A stretch of DNA of 64,000 nt from Oceanidesulfovibrio marinus (GCF_013085545.1 NZ_CP039543.1:1426001-1490000); one strand, 5' to 3'. Positions 8,962-17,798 are shown, counted from the stretch's first letter. Notes: generated from the sequence alone by a model not told the origin. Program-made: numbers and translations.

Positions 8962-11061
8962 CTACGCAGCCGTCTTGCGCACTTCGATGAAGTGCTCCTG
9001 CATGGCGATGGCGCCGCCGGCCTTGTCGTAGTTGTCGATGCCCTTGGGCATGAGCATATTGTCCGCGGCGCCCTTGCCAAAGGCCCGGCTCTCGGCCGGC
9101 AGGTCATGGCCAAAGCCATGGACCATGAACACGGCCTCCGGGTGGATGAACTGCGTGATGTAGGCGCGAATCCGGCCGGTGTAGCCGTTGTTGCCCACCT
9201 CCACATACTCGCCGCTTTCGATGCCCAGCTTCTGAGCCGCTTCCGGGTGCATCCAGAGGATGTTCTCGGGCATGCGTTCAAAGAGCAGCGGGTTGTTCAC
9301 GGTGTGGCCCTGGGTGTGCAGGCCGCAGCGGCCAAAGGTGATGCGGTAGCGGCCCGCCGGCGGATGCGCCGGGGCCTTGTACGCCGGGAGTGACTCCAGC
9401 CCGCTCTTCTCCAGCGCGGCCGAGATGACCTCCACCTTGCCGGACGGCGTCTTGAAGGTCTTCTCGTTCACTTCCTTATACACGGCCGAGTCCGTGAGCT
9501 TGGCCGTGCCCGTGGCCTCGAAGTCCTCCAGGGTCACGCCGGTTTCCTGGAGCTGGAAGTTCCAGAGATCCTCGATGGTGTCGAAGACCATCTCGTCCAG
9601 GCCGAAGCGCTTGGCCAGCTCGGAGTAGATCTCCCACTCGGCCTTGGTGTCGTAGCGCGGTTTCATGGCCTGGTTGCGCTTGAAGAAGTGCGGGGACAGG
9701 CCGTTCTTGGTAGCGATGATGGAGTCGCGCTCCAGGTACGGCGAGAGCGGCAACACCACGTCAGCGTTCCAGGCCGTGTCGGACCAGCTGAAGGTCACGG
9801 AGACGAGCAGCTCCAGGTTCTTCCAGGACTCCAGCACGTCGCGCTTGTCCGGGAAGGCCATGAGCGGATCATGGCGGTGGGCGATGTACGCCGTGATGGG
9901 ATACGGTTTGCCGGTCTCGATGGCCTTGTAGGCCAGGTTCACCAGGCCGGGGCCGGGGTCGAGATGGGTCATGCCCTGCTCCCAGCCCACGCCGTCCACG
10001 CGCTTGGCCTCGGGCTTGGGATAGAGGTTCATGAAGGACTTGAGCCCCTTCGCGCCAACGTCGCCGGGCTTGGAGACCAGGGGCAGACCGCCCTTGGCGC
10101 CCACGCAACCCAGCAGCGCGCTGATGAGATACGCCGTGCGCGAGACGTAGAAGGAGTCGGAGTAGCGCGCGGTCATCCAGCCTGGATGCCAGATCACAGA
10201 CGGCGCCGCTTCCCAAATCTGCTTGACAAAGTCCTCAATGGCCGCGGCCGGCGCGCCGGTCTCTTTCTCGGCCCACTCGGGCGTGTAGGGCCTCACGAAC
10301 TCTTCCAGGGCCGGCAGGTCCTGAATCCACTTGTCGGCGAACTCCTTGTCGTAGAGCCCGTCGCGGAGCATCACGTGGAGCACGGCTAGGTTGAAGCCGT
10401 AGTCGCTGCCGGGGCGGATGATGAAGACGTTGTCCGCCTTGGAGGCCGGGATGTTGGCGCGCACGTCGATGACCGTGAGCTTGCAGCCATTGTCCATGGC
10501 GTCGAGCAGGTCGTTGACCTCCTTGACGTTGATGGCCTCGAAGATGTTGCGGGTCTGCAGGACCACGTGCTTGGCGTTCTTGAGGTCGTAGCTCACGGTC
10601 TTGCGGCCGAAGCCGTAGACGCTCATGGCGCCATGCTGGACGTTGCGGGCGCAGGCCGAGTCGTGGTTGCAGTAGTTGGGCGTGCCGATGCCGCGGAGGA
10701 AGGCGCGGTAGTGGTCGCGGAAGGGGCCGCCGCGGTCGGAGAAGAGGACGGTCTCCTTGCCGTGCTTGGCCTGGAGTTCCTTGATTTTGTCGGCCACGTA
10801 GTCGAGCGCTTCATCCCAGGACACGCTGCGCCACTTACCCTCGCCGCGCTCGCCTTCGCGGATGAGCGGGGTCTGCGGCCGCTCGTCGTCCATGGTCAGA
10901 GCTACGCCGGCGGCGCCGCGCGCGCAGAGCGAGCCCTTGATGCCACCCGCATGGGGGTTGCCCCGGACAAAAGAGACCTCGCCGTCCTTGACAAAGGCCT
11001 GGGCCGGGCAGCGCACGGTGCACATACCGCAAATGGTGTAGACAGTTTTGAAATCGCTCAT
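8962..11061 (-). CDS. molybdopterin-dependent oxidoreductase, cytoplasmic, thiosulfate/polysulfide reductase-like
   Basis: A 699-residue protein of the DMSO reductase superfamily. An N-terminal 4Fe-4S site is formed by Cys11-x2-Cys14-x3-Cys18 and Cys46. The NHDSAC segment puts Cys137 where PhsA/PsrA-type enzymes have a cysteine molybdenum ligand. Residues up to about 540 form the molybdopterin oxidoreductase core, and the last ~130 residues form the dinucleotide-binding domain (GRCGLHTQGHTVNNP). There is no Tat signal, so the enzyme should be cytoplasmic, unlike classical PhsA or PsrA. A four-cluster ferredoxin gene is divergent and the FmdE-MoeA fusion lies downstream. The substrate cannot be read from sequence; polysulfide, thiosulfate or an aldehyde-type substrate are all possible. 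Confidence 0.88.
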   Translation of the reverse strand: MSDFKTVYTICGMCTVRCPAQAFVKDGEVSFVRGNPHAGGIKGSLCARGAAGVALTMDDERPQTPLIREGERGEGKWRSVSWDEALDYVADKIKELQAKHGKETVLFSDRGGPFRDHYRAFLRGIGTPNYCNHDSACARNVQHGAMSVYGFGRKTVSYDLKNAKHVVLQTRNIFEAINVKEVNDLLDAMDNGCKLTVIDVRANIPASKADNVFIIRPGSDYGFNLAVLHVMLRDGLYDKEFADKWIQDLPALEEFVRPYTPEWAEKETGAPAAAIEDFVKQIWEAAPSVIWHPGWMTARYSDSFYVSRTAYLISALLGCVGAKGGLPLVSKPGDVGAKGLKSFMNLYPKPEAKRVDGVGWEQGMTHLDPGPGLVNLAYKAIETGKPYPITAYIAHRHDPLMAFPDKRDVLESWKNLELLVSVTFSWSDTAWNADVVLPLSPYLERDSIIATKNGLSPHFFKRNQAMKPRYDTKAEWEIYSELAKRFGLDEMVFDTIEDLWNFQLQETGVTLEDFEATGTAKLTDSAVYKEVNEKTFKTPSGKVEVISAALEKSGLESLPAYKAPAHPPAGRYRITFGRCGLHTQGHTVNNPLLFERMPENILWMHPEAAQKLGIESGEYVEVGNNGYTGRIRAYITQFIHPEAVFMVHGFGHDLPAESRAFGKGAADNMLMPKGIDNYDKAGGAIAMQEHFIEVRKTAA

Positions 11062-11408
11062 TGTGGTGTATTCTCCTTTCCGGGCATCGGAATCATGGAC
11101 GTGGACTCCAGGACGTTATTGCGTGCAATTCTATCTGTGCCTAGCAAGGGCCCTGTACCGGAGCAAGTTGCCCTGGAGATCGTGAAAATTAGAACAAGCC
11201 ACAGGTGGCCGGATATGGGCCAAAAACGTGACAAGTAGGGCGACTTTGAGAAAAAAATCACAACCGCAGCCCGGCTTTGACACGGCGGCGTCCCCTGGTC
11301 CATCGATAGATAGCGTTCGATGACTACGTCGATTCATATCCATCCCGGCAACCCACGCAACCACCGTCCGGAGCGCGGCCTAGCGCGCTGCTCCTTACAA
11401 GAGGCGAC
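11062..11408. other. divergent promoter region between molybdoenzyme and ferredoxin genes
   Basis: 347 bases without a gene. It must hold both divergent promoters, but no strong -35/-10 pair stands out. It contains the CRP/FNR-like site listed separately at 11246-11263. Confidence 0.5.
11246..11263. promoter_or_regulatory. candidate CRP/FNR-family operator (HcpR-like)
   Basis: TTGAGA-N6-TCACAA differs at one position from the palindrome TTGTGA-N6-TCACAA, which is bound by CRP and described for HcpR-type regulators in Desulfovibrio. It sits between two divergent redox genes. Identified by eye; a chance match is possible because the spacer is a poly-A run. Confidence 0.35.
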
Positions 11409-11855
11409 ATGAGTCAATACAAGATCAAGTTCAACAGGAAACGGTGCATCGCCTGCGAGGCGTGTCTTGTCCACTGCAAGGCCAAGAACAAGGTCCCTGC
11501 CGGACTATCCTACAACAAACTCACGGTTGGCGACTACGAGGAAAAAGACGGCAAGCCGGTTCTGAAGCTGAACTACCGCGCCTGCTACCACTGCCCGGAC
11601 CCGGCCTGCGTGCCGGCCTGCCCCACCGAGGCCATCCACATCCGCGAAGAGGACGGCATCGTCTGGATCGACCAGGACGCGTGCATCGGCTGCCAGCAGT
11701 GCATCGAGGCGTGCCCGTGGGACGTGCCGGTGTACGACCCGGAGCAGAACCTGACCTTCAAGTGCGACTACTGCCGCGATCTGGTGGACCAGGGAATGGA
11801 CCCGGCGTGCGTGGCCGGCTGTACGGCCAAGGCCCTGAGCTTCGTGAAGAAGTAA
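11409..11855 (+). CDS. four-cluster 4Fe-4S ferredoxin electron-transfer subunit (HycB/DmsB type)
   Basis: A 148-residue protein with four cysteine groups: CIACEACLVHC (about 13-23), CYHCPDPACVPACP (about 59-72), CIGCQQCIEACP (about 92-103) and CDYC with DPACVAGC (about 119-141). This is the 16-cysteine pattern of the small electron-transfer subunits of molybdoenzymes such as DmsB, PhsB and HycB. No signal peptide is seen, which agrees with the cytoplasmic form of the neighbouring catalytic subunit encoded divergently. It probably passes electrons between that enzyme and another carrier; no membrane anchor subunit is nearby. The start is ATG with GAGG upstream. A strong terminator follows. Confidence 0.9.
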   Translation: MSQYKIKFNRKRCIACEACLVHCKAKNKVPAGLSYNKLTVGDYEEKDGKPVLKLNYRACYHCPDPACVPACPTEAIHIREEDGIVWIDQDACIGCQQCIEACPWDVPVYDPEQNLTFKCDYCRDLVDQGMDPACVAGCTAKALSFVKK

Positions 11856-11961
11856 GGCGAAACCTTTCCGTTTTTTTACGAAAAAGGACTACCCCTTGCT
11901 GTCATCCTATAGTATATAGATTGGAACCGTATTCCGCCGAGGAGCTGTACCCCTCTTGAAG

Positions 11962-11993
11962 GAGCCCGCCATTGTGGCGGGCTCTTTCTTTTT
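11962..11993 (+). terminator. Rho-independent terminator of the ferredoxin gene
   Basis: Perfect 9-bp stem GAGCCCGCC/GGCGGGCTC with loop ATTGT, followed by TTTCTTTTTT. Confidence 0.92.
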
Positions 11994-12104
11994 TGGGGCG
12001 ATATTTTTTGGTGTGACAGTTGACCCCTTTGACTATTTGGAGCATTTATATCGACAGCAGTATAACGCACCAACAATGTGCTTAAACATGCACAGGGGGT
12101 GGGG

Positions 12105-12644
12105 ATGACACCTGCTAAATTCTCTAACCAAGACAGGCAGTTTGTAATAAAAGGAATTGAGCGTTGCTATAATATTGATTTGCGGCCTGTTGGGAGACGA
12201 TCAAAGTGGCTCAAGGATTCCACAGGAAAAAATTATTTTATCTTAGGCGGAATAGGTAAATGGCATGGAATACCAGAAGAAATGATGGACGCTGAAGTCA
12301 ATTCACCATCCACAGGAATACTTGCAATTGCAATATTATTCACCAAAGCAATAGCCGTATACGCTTCTGATATGTCCGCATTAATTAAAAGTCGAGATCA
12401 ATTATATAGAGCCAGCAAGACCACTGGAGATTACCAGTTCACATACAAGTTTCAACTTGCAACTTTGGAATTGAACCCTGCTCCAGAAGTCAAGCTAAGC
12501 CTGCTCAACGTAATCGACTATGATAAGCCTCAAATTGAACGGCAAAAAGCCATAAAATCACTGCACCAAATGATATCTCGATTAACACCTGAACAATGTG
12601 AAGAATTGCTAAAGAGACTTGGTTCCCATATTAAACCTAGCTAG
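12105..12644 (+). CDS. hypothetical protein, low-GC orphan
   Basis: I do not recognise this 179-residue protein. The start MTPAKFSNQDRQFV is chosen because the ATG at 12105 has a purine-rich AGGGGG just upstream; the longer frame begins at a GTG at 12078 without one. The protein is soluble, mixed in charge, with a hydrophobic stretch around residues 75-95 (GILAIAILFTKAIAVYA) that looks like a buried helix, and a C-terminus rich in Lys, Gln and Glu (helical: IERQKAIKSLHQMISRL). GC is about 40 percent, far below the surroundings, and codons are AT-ended. With the two gene-poor flanks this points to acquired DNA. No partner gene is visible. Confidence 0.7.
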   Translation: MTPAKFSNQDRQFVIKGIERCYNIDLRPVGRRSKWLKDSTGKNYFILGGIGKWHGIPEEMMDAEVNSPSTGILAIAILFTKAIAVYASDMSALIKSRDQLYRASKTTGDYQFTYKFQLATLELNPAPEVKLSLLNVIDYDKPQIERQKAIKSLHQMISRLTPEQCEELLKRLGSHIKPS

Positions 12645-12975
12645 CTCACCATCTCAGTTAAGCGCTACGACCCATCAATTCCTCTCCTGAATCTTCCAAA
12701 ATAGCAGCTACCACATCCATCCCCCCTCCTGCTACCAAATATCCAGACGAACTCACTCGTCGCCTCCAACAACGCCCTTCAGCGACGAGCGCCCCCGCCA
12801 CGGCTCTGCCTATTCCCCCTATCCCGAGTCGCGCACGCGTCTATATTCAGACGTGAACACATTTTCTCTTTCGAGGCGTCACGCGGATGGGATGTTGTAT
12901 CGAGATGTTACAGCACTTGCCAGCGTACCTGGTTTGCTATAGTACTGGCCCCCGCCTCCACAACTCTGAATACGC
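12645..12975. other. intergenic region with candidate promoter of the acyltransferase gene
   Basis: 331 bases with no gene. An extended -10 (TGCTATAGT; TATAGT at 12938-12943) lies 33 bases before the start of the acyltransferase gene, with TTGCCA at 12917-12922 (spacer 15, short). The left part is pyrimidine-rich and featureless. Confidence 0.45.
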
Positions 12976-14070
12976 ATGCAACATCGACTCTATTCCGCTC
13001 AGCTGGACGGCCTGCGATTTTTCGCCTTTCTGCTGGTCTTCATCCACCACCACCCTTCGTGCAAGGGCGTGCCGGTCGTGTGCGTTCTCCACAACTACGG
13101 CTGGGTCGGGGTCGATCTCTTTTTCGCGCTCTCCGCGTTCCTGTTTACTTTCCTGCTGAATGCCGAGATGGCGAAGACCGGCACCCTGGACCTCAAAAAG
13201 TTCTATATCCGCCGGGTGCTCAGGGTCTGCCCGCTGTACTATCTGTTCATCGTCTTCTCCATGCTGGTCTACCTCTTCTGGTACGGCGCGCCGTGGACCG
13301 GGACATTCCTGCTCCGCGTCCTGGGCCTCTTCTCCTTTACGGACAACATCCTGTCGGGCTTTATGGGGTACAACCTGCTGCCCTTTGCGCCGCACCTCTG
13401 GACGATTTCCTACGAGGTCCAGTTCTACATCATCATCCCGGCGGCGATTCTGATATTCTCCCGGATGCCCGTGCGCAGGGTTCTGCTGGTACTTGCCGCC
13501 ATTTTCGCAACCTTGTTCACCTTCAGGCTGCTGCTGATCCGGGCCGACGTGCCACACCCGGCGATCTGGGTCCTTCCGGCCACGCACTTCGAGTCCATGG
13601 TGCTCGGCATGGTGATCGGCTACGGCGGGTTCAACTTCCTGCTGAAAGCGGCCAGGCCCATCTACTGGTTCATCCTGGGCATCGTCCTGACCTCCGGGAT
13701 TTTCCTGTTCCCGAACGTGGACACGATCTCGCCCCTGTTGATGGCGACATACGCTCTGGCCGGGATTGGCCCCGCACTGATCCTGTTCGCCGCCCTCCAC
13801 GGCAGAGGGCTCAGGCGACTACTCTCGTGGGCGCCGTTCGTGTACCTCGGCAAACGCTCCTACGGCCTGTATGTCTACCATTTCCTGGGGATTCATCTCA
13901 CCGACGTCCTGACCGGGTATGCAGGCGGGCTTCCTTCCGGAAAGGCGGCGACGTTCGTGTACGCGCTGGCTATCACCACCGGCATCTCCGCGCTGTCGTA
14001 CCGTTTTGTCGAAGCGCCGTTCCTCCGGCGCAAGATGAAGTTCGAGCTGGTCGCCTCGCGTCCTGTCTGA
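12976..14070 (+). CDS. acyltransferase 3 family membrane protein (OafA-like)
   Basis: A 364-residue polytopic protein. The N-terminal signature of the family is visible as LDGLRFFAFLLVFIHHH and GWVGVDLFFALSAFLFTFLL, followed by RRVLRVCPLYYLFI. About ten hydrophobic segments run through to the C-terminal YRFVEAPFLRRK. Members transfer acyl groups (often acetyl) to sugars of O-antigen, exopolysaccharide or other envelope glycans across the inner membrane. The acceptor here cannot be told. The gene stands alone and shares a bidirectional terminator with the small gene on the other strand. GC is similar to the general level, unlike the preceding orphan. Confidence 0.9.
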   Translation: MQHRLYSAQLDGLRFFAFLLVFIHHHPSCKGVPVVCVLHNYGWVGVDLFFALSAFLFTFLLNAEMAKTGTLDLKKFYIRRVLRVCPLYYLFIVFSMLVYLFWYGAPWTGTFLLRVLGLFSFTDNILSGFMGYNLLPFAPHLWTISYEVQFYIIIPAAILIFSRMPVRRVLLVLAAIFATLFTFRLLLIRADVPHPAIWVLPATHFESMVLGMVIGYGGFNFLLKAARPIYWFILGIVLTSGIFLFPNVDTISPLLMATYALAGIGPALILFAALHGRGLRRLLSWAPFVYLGKRSYGLYVYHFLGIHLTDVLTGYAGGLPSGKAATFVYALAITTGISALSYRFVEAPFLRRKMKFELVASRPV

Positions 14071-14165
14071 CGGGCGAACGCCACCAGGCGTCACCCAACG
14101 GGGCATATTTCGGCCGTAGCTCGCGCCGCCCAACGCCCCTGGGACACCATCCCTTTCTAACGAAA

Positions 14166-14200
14166 AAACGCCCCCCACACCTTCCGGCGCAGGGGGCGTT
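14166..14200. terminator. bidirectional terminator between convergent genes
   Basis: AACGCCCCC and GGGGGCGTT arms surround a 16-base loop. An A-run lies on the left, so the minus-strand transcript ends in a U-run (small gene at 14237). The plus side has only a weak T-run. Confidence 0.75.
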
Positions 14201-14236
14201 TCTCATTCGGGCGCGGGTCAACCGGTTGCGGAGTAA

Positions 14237-14536
14237 TCAGACGAACGAGTTCACCACCGAGCCCAGGCCCGCGTAGGAGCCCAGGACCTGCGAGTTGAAA
14301 TCGTACGACTGGGAGACGGGGTCCACGAGACCGCTCGGCGAGCCGTAGTTCATGGTGTTCAGCGTCTGCGACACCACGGACGCGCCCACGGTCCCCTTGT
14401 CCACAGGCGCCATGGCGCCCTGGAACTGATTTTGGCTGGCGTTGTTCATCGTGTTCATGGTCTCTGTGACCACGGCCGCACCAAAGGTTTGACGATCGAA
14501 GGGGCTCGTCATGCCCCCTATTCCGCTTATGGGCAT
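14237..14536 (-). CDS. small protein with two internal repeats (YjfB/motility-protein-like?)
   Basis: A 99-residue protein starting MPISGIGGMTSPF. The ATG at 14536 is preceded by a very strong AAGGAGGGAG. Two similar units are visible: residues 17-34 (TFGAAVVTETMNTMNNAS) and 49-66 (TVGASVVSQTLNTMNYGS). The unit resembles the repeated motif of short putative motility proteins of the YjfB type, but I am not sure. There is no signal peptide and no long membrane segment. The C-terminus is small and hydrophobic (VLGSYAGLGSVVNSFV). The same frame runs on through the tRNA genes upstream, but that part is antisense to the tRNAs and not coding. The strong ribosome-binding site and terminator suggest an abundant product. 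Confidence 0.75.
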   Translation of the reverse strand: MPISGIGGMTSPFDRQTFGAAVVTETMNTMNNASQNQFQGAMAPVDKGTVGASVVSQTLNTMNYGSPSGLVDPVSQSYDFNSQVLGSYAGLGSVVNSFV

Positions 14537-14654
14537 GGCTCCCTCCTTGTGTTCGGTTGCACTCGCCCTGTTCATGGGATCGGCTGGCGTCTTGATAATC
14601 TTTAGATCCCTGCGAAACTTTTTCGACAAATTTACCTTCTCCAGTTTTCGAGGG

Positions 14655-14683
14655 TTGACAGATCGAAGGCACGGCGATAAACA
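14655..14683 (+). promoter_or_regulatory. promoter of the tRNA operon
   Basis: A perfect TTGACA (14655-14660), a 17-base spacer and TAAACA (14678-14683) precede the first tRNA (14701) by the expected distance. Confidence 0.65.
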
Positions 14684-14700
14684 CTCTTCTCTCTTGCTGA

Positions 14701-14775
<75 letters not shown>

Positions 14776-14793
14776 TACAAGGGCACCGTTTTC

Positions 14794-14868
<75 letters not shown>

Positions 14869-14869
14869 T

Positions 14870-14946
<77 letters not shown>

Positions 14947-14951
14947 TGAGC

Positions 14952-14979
14952 AAAAGCCGGCCCTGCGCCGGCTTTTTTT
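14952..14979 (+). terminator. terminator of the tRNA operon
   Basis: AAAAGCCGGC/GCCGGCTTTT stem with a 5-base loop and a run of seven T. Confidence 0.92.
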
Positions 14980-15039
14980 ATTGTATCGGCGCCGCTTCTC
15001 CCCCGCGGCGCCACTGCCACCCTTGATGGAGTCGCACGC

Positions 15040-15816
15040 ATGCCCCAAGTTTCCACCCCCGCCACTGCGCAGGAAATCAACGAAGCCAGCCTGGACGAGC
15101 TGCTGGACGCGGCCCGCGCCAAGTTCGAGGTCCATTTCGAGCCCGTGACCGTAGACGGGCAGCCGTTTCAGGTTCTTCAGATAAGCGACATGGAGCGCTA
15201 CGTGGACCAGCTGGCCGACCAGGCCGGCGACGGCCCGCTGGAGCTGCCCTTCTGGGCCAAGCTGTGGCCCGCCTCCGTGCTGCTGGCCTACTACGCCAAA
15301 CGTTTCCAGCCCAAGCCCGGCCAGCGCGCCCTGGAGATGGGCGCCGGCGTGGGCCTGACCGGCCTGGTGGCCGCCTCCAAGGGCTATGACACCGTGATAT
15401 CGGACATCGAGACCGACGCGCTTATCTTCTCGCGCGCCAACATCCTCAAGAACGGCCTGGAGAACAAAGCCAGCGTCGCCCGGGTAGATTTCGGCGCGGA
15501 CAAGGAGCGGGATACGCTGACCGATCGCTTCGACCTCATCCTCGGCGCCGAGGTTCTGTATATAGAGGATACATACCGCCCTCTGACCAAGTTCATCGGC
15601 CGGCACCTCGCGACCGGAGCGGATGCCGAGTGCGTGCTCTCCATGAGCTACACGCGCAAGGCCCACGGCTTTTTCCAGCGCGCCGAGAAAGAGTTCAACA
15701 TCCAGCAGCAGGTCATGGGCTTCAAGGCCAACGAGAGCGAGGACGGCGACGATCCCGAGCGATTCCTCTGCGCGCTCTACCGCCTCACGCAGCGCAAGGC
15801 AGGGAGCGCCGCATGA
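15040..15816 (+). CDS. class I SAM-dependent methyltransferase (Methyltransf_16 type)
   Basis: A 258-residue protein. ELPFWAKLWPAS at about 69-80 is the conserved segment before the SAM fold in the nicotinamide N-methyltransferase-like / lysine methyltransferase group. SAM motif I is ALEMGAGVGLTG at about 97-108, the acidic end of beta 2 is VISDIE, and DLILGAEVLYIEDTY is motif post-II. Relatives often methylate proteins (lysine side chains), so a protein substrate is a fair inference. The stop overlaps the start of the YcaO gene (ATGA), which implies translational coupling. dsrC follows further downstream. Confidence 0.88.
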   Translation: MPQVSTPATAQEINEASLDELLDAARAKFEVHFEPVTVDGQPFQVLQISDMERYVDQLADQAGDGPLELPFWAKLWPASVLLAYYAKRFQPKPGQRALEMGAGVGLTGLVAASKGYDTVISDIETDALIFSRANILKNGLENKASVARVDFGADKERDTLTDRFDLILGAEVLYIEDTYRPLTKFIGRHLATGADAECVLSMSYTRKAHGFFQRAEKEFNIQQQVMGFKANESEDGDDPERFLCALYRLTQRKAGSAA

Positions 15817-17555
15817 TCCGCGTCGAGCCGTGCCCCAAGGGCTACACCCGCGACCAGGACAAGACCACCCCGCCCTCGGAGACCGTTGCCCGCGTCAAGC
15901 AGGCGCTGTCGGCCAAGGGCCGCGACATCCTGGCCGAGACCAAGCGCATCGACACCGGCCGGCTGGACATCCCTGTATTCCTTTCCGTGTGCGGCGAGGC
16001 AGCCAAGCGCGTGATGCCCACCCGCAAACAGATGGGCAAGGGCGCTTCCCCGGAGCAGGCCGAGGCATCTGCGCTCATGGAGCTGGTGGAGCGCTTCTCC
16101 TTCTTCAGCTTCTGGGAGGACGCCGAGTTCGCCCTGATGACGTACTCCGAAGCGCTGGCCCAGGCCGAATCGCTGGGGCTGCCGCCGGTCATGCCCGTGT
16201 CCGAGATCCTCGCTTCCGTGAATGAGGAGCTGCCCGAGGCGGACGCGCTGCGCGTTCTGGACACCATGCGCTGGCTCTTCCACCCGGTCACGGCCCTGGG
16301 CGAGGAGCGCGAGGCTTTAACGCCCCTGGACTGGTTCAAGATCCTCGGCGAGTTCAACGGCACCTGCGCCGGTAATGCCCCGGCCGAGTCCCTGCTGCAG
16401 GGCGGGTGCGAGCTGGTGGAACGCCACGTCTGCGCCCTCTGGGACCGCGAACGCATGGAAACGCCCACCATCCGCCACGAGTCCATCGACGACCCGGTGC
16501 TGCTGGAGCTGCTCCGAAAGTTCACCGATCGCAACATCCGGGTGGTGCTCAAGGACTTCTCCATGTCCATGCCCGCGCCCACCGTGGCCGCTGCGGCGTA
16601 TGATCCCAACACCTGGCCCGACCGCTCCGAGATCGTCTTCACGGCCGGCACGGCCGCGTCCCCGGTCAAGGCCGCCATCCGCGCCCTTACGGAAGTCGCG
16701 CAGTTGGGCGGCGACTTCGAGACTGGCTCTGTCTACGAGGCGTCCGGCCTGCCCAAGCTGGAGGGGCCTGATGATTTCGAGGCTCTGGCGGAAGGCCCAA
16801 GGGTGGACCTGAACGCCCTGCCCTCCATCGAAGCGGACGACATCGCCAAGGAGCTTGCCGCGCTGTGCGCCGGGCTCCGGGAGAAGGAGCTGACCTACTA
16901 CGCCGTGGATCTGACCCGGCCCGACCTTTTGTTGCCTGCGCATTACGGTTTTGTGCCCGGCCTCCAGTTCCGGGAGCGCGACACCCGCCCCAGCCTCGGC
17001 CTGTTCGTGGGCCGGATGCTGGCCGAAGGCGCCGACCCGGAAGAGGCGGAGCGCGGCCTGGCCGTCATCGCCGATGTGTATGGGGACGACGCGTTCTTCC
17101 TGCCCTTTTTCCGCGGCATGCTGGCCCTGCGGCAGGAGCAGCTGCTGGCCGCCGAGGAGTGGTTCCAGGAGGCCGAGCCGCTGCAACCGGATGACGACAA
17201 GAAGGCGCTGGCAGCCTTCTACATCGCCTATGTGAAGACGCTGATGCAGGACTGGCAGGGCTCCATCCCCTGCCTGGATCGCGCCATCAGGTTGTCACAG
17301 GACGTGAAGGAGTACTTCAACCTTCGCGGCGTGGCCAAGTTCAAGCAGGCCATGTACGAGGAGGCGGCGTGCGACTTCGAGGCAGCGCTGGGCCTGGACA
17401 AGGGTTCGGCCATGGACATCGCCAACCTGGGCGTATGCAACCGACACATGGGCAATGACGACAAGGCCGTCGAGCTGCTCAGCGCCGCCCTGGAGCTGGA
17501 CCCCAGCCTGGAGTTTGCACGTAACCACCTGAATGATTTGAATTCAGGCGTGTAG
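15813..17555 (+). CDS. YcaO domain protein with C-terminal TPR repeats
   Basis: The 580-residue protein starts at the ATG at 15813, which shares ATGA with the methyltransferase stop. Residues about 55-380 form a YcaO domain: ALMELVERFSFFSFWED, then GTCAGNAPAESLLQGGCELVERHVCALWDRE, with the Glu and Arg residues expected at the ATP/Mg site, and AIRALTEVAQL. Residues about 420-580 form four or so tetratricopeptide repeats ending with DLNSGV. YcaO enzymes activate backbone amides with ATP to form azolines, thioamides or amidines, or help beta-methylthiolation of S12. The fused TPR part suggests a protein partner. Located directly before dsrC in the same orientation, so DsrC is a candidate client, but this is only context. 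Confidence 0.85.
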   Translation: MIRVEPCPKGYTRDQDKTTPPSETVARVKQALSAKGRDILAETKRIDTGRLDIPVFLSVCGEAAKRVMPTRKQMGKGASPEQAEASALMELVERFSFFSFWEDAEFALMTYSEALAQAESLGLPPVMPVSEILASVNEELPEADALRVLDTMRWLFHPVTALGEEREALTPLDWFKILGEFNGTCAGNAPAESLLQGGCELVERHVCALWDRERMETPTIRHESIDDPVLLELLRKFTDRNIRVVLKDFSMSMPAPTVAAAAYDPNTWPDRSEIVFTAGTAASPVKAAIRALTEVAQLGGDFETGSVYEASGLPKLEGPDDFEALAEGPRVDLNALPSIEADDIAKELAALCAGLREKELTYYAVDLTRPDLLLPAHYGFVPGLQFRERDTRPSLGLFVGRMLAEGADPEEAERGLAVIADVYGDDAFFLPFFRGMLALRQEQLLAAEEWFQEAEPLQPDDDKKALAAFYIAYVKTLMQDWQGSIPCLDRAIRLSQDVKEYFNLRGVAKFKQAMYEEAACDFEAALGLDKGSAMDIANLGVCNRHMGNDDKAVELLSAALELDPSLEFARNHLNDLNSGV

Positions 17556-17602
17556 ACATTTCAATTTTGCAATATCACCTACCTGTCACGGATAAAAAGG
17601 AT

Positions 17603-17631
17603 TTGACAAAGGAAGGCCGGAGAATTTAGGT
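17603..17631 (+). promoter_or_regulatory. candidate promoter of dsrC
   Basis: Perfect TTGACA (17603-17608), 17-base spacer, weak -10 TTAGGT (17626-17631). This leaves a leader of about 160 bases before dsrC, which is long enough to hold regulatory structure. Confidence 0.4.
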
Positions 17632-17798
17632 AACTCCAATCTCGACGGTATTGTTTCGTATGCGACACAAATCAGGACGTAGTGCCGTCGATTGGATCGT
17701 GTGTACGGTTCGCTTGTGTGCGGGCCATCAATAGGGATTTCCGGGGGCGGATCGCCCTCGAACCCGTAAAAACATGCACTTGTCAAGGAGGATGTCAC

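Noticed and set aside
15630-15812. Upstream extension of the YcaO frame
   Set aside because: It overlaps the methyltransferase coding end; the ATGA junction at 15813 gives a normal start.
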